Shown: positions 35,994-41,506 of the stretch, piece after piece | Position numbering within the stretch: the stretch's first letter is position 1 | How the letters are laid out: each line of letters opens with the position of its first letter | DNA from: Candidatus Micrarchaeaceae archaeon | GTDB lineage: Archaea > Micrarchaeota > Micrarchaeia > Micrarchaeales > Micrarchaeaceae | DNA: 41,506 bases | Direction: 5' to 3' | Assembly: GCA_027310755.1 (NCBI GenBank) | Contig: DAIDAE010000005.1 | Location: 1 to 41,506, forward strand | The notes under the pieces: generated by a model | The model's database searches: none | What the model was told of the DNA's origin: nothing | The model's input: the letters and a program-made list of their open reading frames with translations, nothing else | Made by a program: the position numbers and the translations under genes

Positions 35994-37327
35994 AGTGGGA
36001 AAACCCACGACTTTCAATCATGGGATGAAAGCAGGCGCGACACAAAATGTATAAACATTGGCAGGCAAGTGAACATGGTCATCTTGAAGACGGCGTATAA
36101 ATTCAGGGCGTATCCTTCGCAGATACAAAAATCAAGACTTCATCACCAGATGTCCCTATCAAAACAGCTATGTAATCTTCTCCTTGAACAATCACAAAAA
36201 CACTTTAAGGATACTGGAAAGACTTTCACAAAATACGACATGAACAAATGGATTACGAAATTCAAGAGAAAGAATCCGGACTTCAATGAACTCCATTCTC
36301 AGGTTTGTCAGAATGTCGCAGACAGAGTATCAAAAGGATACAAAAACTTCTTCAGGAGGATAAGGGAGAGAAAGCAGGGAAAGAAAGTCAGGGTTGGATT
36401 TCCACGTTTCAAATCCTATGTTTCGTCATTGACCTACCCTCAGGACAATGGATTCAAGATAGAAAGGAAAAGAATATCCCTCTCAAAGATAGGAAGAATC
36501 AATTTCGTGAACCATAGGGAAATCGAAGGAAAGGTAAAAACCGCCACAATAAAACAGACCAAATCTCAGGAATGGTATGTCACCATTTCTGTCGAGAAGG
36601 ACGACGTGCCGATATTTTCCAATAATAAACCGCAGGTAGGAATGGATTTGGGACTGAAGGAATACGCAACCTTGTCAGATGGGACAAAAATATCTAATCC
36701 AAGAATCTCCAACAAGTCAATAGACAAACTGAAAACGATTCAGAGGAGATTGTCAAAAAAGAGGAAAGGAGGAAGGAACAGAAGACTTGCAAAAATCAAA
36801 CTTGCAAGAATCTCTGAACACATTGTAAGACAGAGAGGGGATTTCCTTCACAAGACTTCTCATAATCTCGTGAATTCATACTCATTCATTGCATACGAGG
36901 AATTGAAGATTGCAAATATGGTAAAGAACCATAATCTTGCAAGGCAGATAACGGACGTTTCTTGGGGAAACTTCATCCAATATCTTTGCTACAAGGCTGA
37001 GAACGCTGGTTGCAAAGTGGTTGGAGTGAACCCAGAGAATACCTCGAAAACATGCAGTGGATGTGGAAATATACAGGACATTGAATTGAGCGAAAGGACA
37101 TATCTCTGTCGGCGATGCGGACTGAAAATTGACAGGGATTTGAACGCATCAATCAATATCCTAACTACCGCAGGACTTGCGGGAAGTAACGCCTCTGGAG
37201 ACGTTGTAAGACCTCAACTACGGGAGGCTGTCGTCGTTGAATCAGGAACTAAATTTGGTGTTTCACGATGACCAATCAAAAGAACGCCATTGGAAGCCAA
37301 CGACATTCGGTCGTTGGAGGATGTCAA
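35994..37327 (+). mobile_element. Solo IS605/IS1341-type TnpB element, copy 2, upstream of / fused to a glycosyltransferase
   Basis: Left end TTCAT|AGTGGGAAAACCCACGACTTTCAATCATGGGATGAAAGC; right-end hairpin CCAACGAC-ATTCG-GTCGTTGG (37297-37317) + AGGATGTCAA; boundary uncertain by a few nt. Confidence 0.8.
36069..37271 (+). CDS. tnpB: RNA-guided nuclease TnpB (IS605 OrfB family), copy 2
   Basis: 'GMDLGLKEYATLSDGT', 'IAYEELKIANM', 'CSGCG...CRRCG', 'DRDLNASINIL'. Confidence 0.93.
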   Translation: MNMVILKTAYKFRAYPSQIQKSRLHHQMSLSKQLCNLLLEQSQKHFKDTGKTFTKYDMNKWITKFKRKNPDFNELHSQVCQNVADRVSKGYKNFFRRIRERKQGKKVRVGFPRFKSYVSSLTYPQDNGFKIERKRISLSKIGRINFVNHREIEGKVKTATIKQTKSQEWYVTISVEKDDVPIFSNNKPQVGMDLGLKEYATLSDGTKISNPRISNKSIDKLKTIQRRLSKKRKGGRNRRLAKIKLARISEHIVRQRGDFLHKTSHNLVNSYSFIAYEELKIANMVKNHNLARQITDVSWGNFIQYLCYKAENAGCKVVGVNPENTSKTCSGCGNIQDIELSERTYLCRRCGLKIDRDLNASINILTTAGLAGSNASGDVVRPQLREAVVVESGTKFGVSR

Positions 37328-38002
37328 CTTTCTATAGTTATACCAACCCTGAACGAGGAGAAGAATATAGGGCGCCTGCTCGTGCAGGTCAAAAGGATTG
37401 TGGGCAGCTACAGCCATGAGATAATAGTGGTGGACGGTGGCGCCGGCGGGCCCTCGGAGGATGGCACGGTCAGGACAGCAAGGAGGCACGGGGCAACGGT
37501 GCTGTATGACAATGCTGGAAAGGGCTCCGCCCTGATAAGGGGGTTCAGGGCGGCAAGGGGCAGCATAATAATCTCGATGGATGCGGACCTGTCGCACAGG
37601 CCGAAGGAGCTAAAACTGCTCATTTCGGGGATAGAATCGGGCTATGACATCTGCGTGGGCTCCAGGTTCATGTCAGGCGGCGGCTCGGCCGACATGCCAC
37701 CCTTCCGCGTATTCGGGAACAAGGTGTTCGTTGCAATGGTGAACCTTCTCTATGGCTCCAGGTACTCCGACATGTGCTACGGATACAGGAGCTTCACAAA
37801 GCACGCGCTCAGGAGGATAAGGCTGCGGGAGAAAGGGTTTGGCATCGAGACCGAGATAAACATAAACGCCAGGAAGGCGGGGCTGAAGGTCCTCGAGGTG
37901 CCGAGCTTCGAGAAGAAGAGGGCGGAGGGAGAGGGAAAATTGAGGAGCTTCAACGACGGCCTTGTCATACTGGGCGTAATAGCAAAGAATCTTTTTGTCT
38001 AG
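37268..38002 (+). CDS. GT2 family glycosyltransferase (dolichyl-phosphate mannose synthase-like), N-terminus encoded by TnpB right end
   Basis: 'LSIVIPTLNEEKNIGRLL', 'SMDADLSHRPKEL', 'GSRFMSGG'; first ~20 aa come from the IS right end. Confidence 0.88.
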   Translation: MTNQKNAIGSQRHSVVGGCQLSIVIPTLNEEKNIGRLLVQVKRIVGSYSHEIIVVDGGAGGPSEDGTVRTARRHGATVLYDNAGKGSALIRGFRAARGSIIISMDADLSHRPKELKLLISGIESGYDICVGSRFMSGGGSADMPPFRVFGNKVFVAMVNLLYGSRYSDMCYGYRSFTKHALRRIRLREKGFGIETEININARKAGLKVLEVPSFEKKRAEGEGKLRSFNDGLVILGVIAKNLFV

Positions 38003-38014
38003 CCCGCATTTTTT

Positions 38015-39778
38015 TCATGTGATGTTTTCCATGTAGTAGAAGCCGAAGGTCTTGTTCATCGGCACGTACGTTGCATTGACAATGGGAACCAGCGTCGATA
38101 TGCCGCGCAGCCCGGTGCAGAGATTGTTCGGCGTGTAGCACCAGTACCCATAATCGACGACCACGCAGCCGTACTGCTTCTGAAACGAGGACAGCGCCGT
38201 GCTGTTGTAGGCGTAGAACATCTGGGCTGAGGTCTTGTTGACCAGGTTCATGAGCGTGGGATCGTAGCTCAACACCATGCACTTGTCGGGCACCATGTGG
38301 CTCTCGTTGTATACGAAGTTCTCGTAGAACCGCGCGTCCCCGGCCTGCGGTATGTTTGCCGGATTCACGCCAAGCCGCGGGACAAGAAGGTATATTGAGT
38401 ATATGGAAATTATGAATATCGCCGCGTATGCGACCAGGCGCACCGTGCGCCTGTGGCGCTTGTAGGCATTTCCCCTAAACACCCTGCCATACAGCGAACC
38501 GGCCATGTCCACGATCGCGACGCAGCCGAAGCCGCCCAGTATGCTGGCCTGCGCGATGGTGCTAAGCATGAAGCGCCAGTCCACCCCATATAAGACAGAT
38601 CCCGCGTAGAAGGCGGTGTAGATGATGAAAAACGCGAGGAACCATAGCGCCAGGAACAGCAGCTCCTTCCTGTATCCGGTGAAGAACATGGAGACCGCCC
38701 CCAGCACCGCAAACGCGGTAAACGCGAGCGGCTGCATCACATACTGGCTGTCATAGGCGCCCAGCCAGAAGGAAAGGTTTGAGCAGAGATTGTAGTCAAA
38801 ATTCTGCAGGTTGAAGTTTCCAGCGGCCGGCGAACTGGAATACTGCGTCGCGCATGTGTTGGAGATCTGTGTTCCGGAATAACCGTAATTGCCCGTGAGC
38901 AGCTGGTTGTACGTGTATATAATTTCCGGGGCGAGCACCACCACAAAAAGCAGCAGCACCAGCACGCGCGTGCCGGAGAGCGCCTTTTTGAGCGCCGAAT
39001 AGTTGACCGCCAAAGATTTTCTTATGCCCGCGCTGTCCATCAGAATTATTCCGGCCAGTATCACAGGGAGCAACAGGGCCTCGTCAACCTTCATGTACGT
39101 GACCAGCGCGCTGCCGAACAGCAGCATGGAGAATGTGTATATGTTCCTGTTTTTCATGAAAACGAGCATGAAGAAGACCGCCACAAGCGCATATGCGAGG
39201 GTATAAATGTCGGAGGTCGTGGGCATGGCCCACACAAGCAGGATGGGCGAAAGAGCCATGAGCAGCTCCGAAAATGCTGCGACCCTGAAATCCCCGGAGA
39301 GCATGAATGCTATGAGGAAGACAAGAAAGACGGATATCATGGACACGGCGAATGAGGAATAATAGCCAGTCCATTCGTGCACCCCTAGAAGGGCGAACGT
39401 GACCGCTATGTTGAAGGAAGGGCCGATCGGCTCATGGAATATCTCGCCTGAGACGCATGAGATCGGGGTGCCGTAGTCGCACATCCACGCCTGGCCGCTG
39501 TGGAGCAGCTGCTGCGCCATTGCCTGATAGATAGCATCGTCGAAAAATAGCTGCTGTGTGGGCTTGACCAGAAAGAGCTCGAGAACCACAAATATCATGA
39601 GGATAAAAACGGCGTAGCGCAGATGCCTCCTGTTTATGCCACACTCCCTGAGCGCGCCGATGAGGTGTTTTCTGCCAAGCACTATGGAAACAAGGAGAGC
39701 CAGGAATGCGATTATGATGCCTATGGTCAGAGTGTAAAGCTCCAATCCTCCCTGCAAAAGCGCCATGGACTCATACAC
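38015..39778 (-). CDS. Polytopic GT-C glycosyltransferase (ArnT/PMT/GT39-83-like)
   Basis: 'FFDDAIYQAMAQQLLHSG...', many TM helices, 'FHEPIGPSFNIAVTFALLGVHEWTGYYSSF'. Confidence 0.75.
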   Translation of the reverse strand: MYESMALLQGGLELYTLTIGIIIAFLALLVSIVLGRKHLIGALRECGINRRHLRYAVFILMIFVVLELFLVKPTQQLFFDDAIYQAMAQQLLHSGQAWMCDYGTPISCVSGEIFHEPIGPSFNIAVTFALLGVHEWTGYYSSFAVSMISVFLVFLIAFMLSGDFRVAAFSELLMALSPILLVWAMPTTSDIYTLAYALVAVFFMLVFMKNRNIYTFSMLLFGSALVTYMKVDEALLLPVILAGIILMDSAGIRKSLAVNYSALKKALSGTRVLVLLLFVVVLAPEIIYTYNQLLTGNYGYSGTQISNTCATQYSSSPAAGNFNLQNFDYNLCSNLSFWLGAYDSQYVMQPLAFTAFAVLGAVSMFFTGYRKELLFLALWFLAFFIIYTAFYAGSVLYGVDWRFMLSTIAQASILGGFGCVAIVDMAGSLYGRVFRGNAYKRHRRTVRLVAYAAIFIISIYSIYLLVPRLGVNPANIPQAGDARFYENFVYNESHMVPDKCMVLSYDPTLMNLVNKTSAQMFYAYNSTALSSFQKQYGCVVVDYGYWCYTPNNLCTGLRGISTLVPIVNATYVPMNKTFGFYYMENIT

Positions 39779-41477
39779 CCGCTTTGTTAGTGATGAACAT
39801 TCCGTCCATGAACATGTACCTGGTCTTTGTGGCCTTCATGATGGCTATTGCATCTTCGGGCGTCATCACTATAGGCAGGCCGTGCAGGTTGAAGCTGGTG
39901 TTGAGCACCATGCCATATCCTGAAAGCTTCCTGACCTTCTTCAGCATCTCGGAATACGGCTTGTTCTCCTCGCCAACCATGTGCGGCCTGGCGGAGCCGT
40001 CTATGTGCGCGACCGACTTGGTGCTCTCCCTCATCTTTTCCCTGACCATGTATCCCATTGTCATGAACTTGTCGACGCCCTTGTCGTCGTACTCCATTAT
40101 CTTTGGCACGTCCTCCTCCAATATCGAGGGGGCAAATGGCTGGAACCACTCGCGCTTCTTCACGTGGACGTTAAGCTTCTCCTTCACCGTCTCCGAGTCG
40201 CTAGTCGAAATTATGCTCCTGTTGCCCAGGGCGCGCGGGCCATATTCCATGCGGCCCTGGAACCACATCATGTAGTTGCCCGCCTTGACCAGCTCCGCCG
40301 CGTGGGACGCCTGGTCAACGATGCTCTCTTTCTGATAGCTCAGGCTCCTCTCGCCCCGCAACGCCTGCTCTGTTCTGTTTTCATCGTACTGGTCGCCGAG
40401 ATATGCGGAGAAACCGAAGTTCGTGTTCCCCGTCCTGAGATGGCTTGCGTAAAGCGCGCTGCCCAGGGCAATCCCGCCGTCGCCCATGTGCGGGAAGACA
40501 TACCAGTGGTGCAGGTGCTCCAGATTCCTGGCCATCATGTTGGCCTTGACGTTTGCGAAGATGCCGCCGGCAAATACCACGTCGTGGATGTTGAACCTGT
40601 CGATCGCATTGCTGACATATTTCGCAAGGACGTTCTCGAGAAGCTGCTGCGCCATGTAGGCGAACTGTTCCCTTGGGATCTGCCATGCGAGGTTCTTCAG
40701 CTTGTCGTACTGCGCCAGGGGGCCGTGCTTCGCCCTGATTGAAGTGCCGGTGACCTTGAAGAAGTCCTTCAGCTTGTTGTCCTCGAAAGAGAAAGGATAG
40801 GAATAGCAGGCCATCGCCATCACCTTGCCCTCATCCTCGAGCTCCCTCATCCCGAGTATGTTCGTCACCTGCTCGAAGAAAATCCCTATCGAGTCCCTTG
40901 CACCTATGCTGATCTTTCTTTCGAGCTTCCCGTTCTCGAGGGTGCTGACGCTTCCGCACAGGCCGTCCCCCAGACCATCCATAGTTATCACAAGCGATTT
41001 GGAAAAGCCAGAGGTGAATGCGGCGCTGGCCGCATGGGCGGTGTGGTGCTCCACTATGCTGAGCTTGTAGTCCTTGAAGCCCATCCTGTTGAGCTGCCCC
41101 GCTACTATGCTCTTGCTTATTGTGTTGCAGAAAGGCAGGATGCCCAGCTGGGTGACAAGATACTTCCTCTTGTGCAGCAGGTTCTCAAACCTGGGCCTCT
41201 CCCTCTTCCTCCTCCTGAACAGATAGTACTGCTCCTTGAAGTGCGGCAGCATGCGCTCCACAGTCTTTGATATCTCTGTCGTAGTGAAAGCAATCTCCTG
41301 TATGTCGGTATGCTTCAGCTTTGCATAGGCCAACGCCGCGTTTATCGAATTGACCGGGAACTTCACCTCGAGCTTGCGCTTGGTGAACCTCTCCTCGTTT
41401 GCCGCGTAGACAACTCTGTCGTCCTCTATGAGAGCGGCGCCGGAATCGTGCCCGTCCCATATGCCAAGGGTGTACAT
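39771..41477 (-). CDS. Carbamoyltransferase, NodU/CmcH/TobZ family
   Basis: 'YTLGIWDGHDSGAALIEDDRVVYAANEERFTKRK', 'VEHHTAHAASAAF', 'ITMDGLGDG', 'FAGGIFANVKAN', 'MEYGPRALGNRSI'; ATG at 41477. Confidence 0.92.
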   Translation of the reverse strand: MYTLGIWDGHDSGAALIEDDRVVYAANEERFTKRKLEVKFPVNSINAALAYAKLKHTDIQEIAFTTTEISKTVERMLPHFKEQYYLFRRRKRERPRFENLLHKRKYLVTQLGILPFCNTISKSIVAGQLNRMGFKDYKLSIVEHHTAHAASAAFTSGFSKSLVITMDGLGDGLCGSVSTLENGKLERKISIGARDSIGIFFEQVTNILGMRELEDEGKVMAMACYSYPFSFEDNKLKDFFKVTGTSIRAKHGPLAQYDKLKNLAWQIPREQFAYMAQQLLENVLAKYVSNAIDRFNIHDVVFAGGIFANVKANMMARNLEHLHHWYVFPHMGDGGIALGSALYASHLRTGNTNFGFSAYLGDQYDENRTEQALRGERSLSYQKESIVDQASHAAELVKAGNYMMWFQGRMEYGPRALGNRSIISTSDSETVKEKLNVHVKKREWFQPFAPSILEEDVPKIMEYDDKGVDKFMTMGYMVREKMRESTKSVAHIDGSARPHMVGEENKPYSEMLKKVRKLSGYGMVLNTSFNLHGLPIVMTPEDAIAIMKATKTRYMFMDGMFITNKAGV

Positions 41478-41506
41478 CAAGCATCAATGAATAATTCGTT
41501 AATTAC

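Noticed and set aside
1-41506. CRISPR arrays, tRNA or rRNA genes
   Set aside because: No regularly spaced repeats or convincing cloverleaf/rRNA motifs were recognised by eye; a tRNAscan/Infernal run would be needed to exclude small RNAs.

Overview
The window appears to be archaeal, probably DPANN/Micrarchaeota-like; this host guess is inferred from gene content (topoisomerase VI B, archease, KH protein, TATA-type promoters) and is not proven. The first ~7 kb is housekeeping: an AbrB/RelE-type toxin-antitoxin pair, archease, a NUDIX-uracil-DNA-glycosylase fusion, class II LysRS, a wHTH regulator with a perfect palindromic operator candidate, a KH protein and topoisomerase VI subunit B. About 28 kb (6.9-34.7 kb, all minus strand) forms what looks like one type IV secretion/pilus-like apparatus. 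It has two small VirB2/TrbC-like pilins, three giant secreted proteins (831, 1152 and 881 aa) carrying the same pilin-like two-helix module, a 6-TM protein, six tandem divergent VirB6/TrbL/CedA-like membrane proteins, two paralogous 277-aa VirB3/VirB4-N-like membrane proteins, a VirB4/HerA-type ATPase, a small protein duplicating the ATPase C-terminal helical domain, and several accessory proteins. No relaxase, VirD4 or VirB11 is visible, which suggests an adhesion, secretion or DNA-uptake machine rather than a classical conjugation module. Two solo TnpB (IS605/IS1341-type) elements with recognisable left and right ends are present. One sits inside the secretion locus. The other is fused to the 5' end of a glycosyltransferase and supplies its start codon. 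The most unusual sequence-level observation is an extended frame after the 881-aa pilin fusion: two in-frame TAG codons separate it from two Thr-linked Cys-rich modules of similar pattern. The right end carries a radical SAM protein, a GT2 glycosyltransferase, a GT39/ArnT-like glycosyltransferase and a NodU/CmcH carbamoyltransferase. All homology calls are from sequence reading and remembered family motifs; no searches were run.
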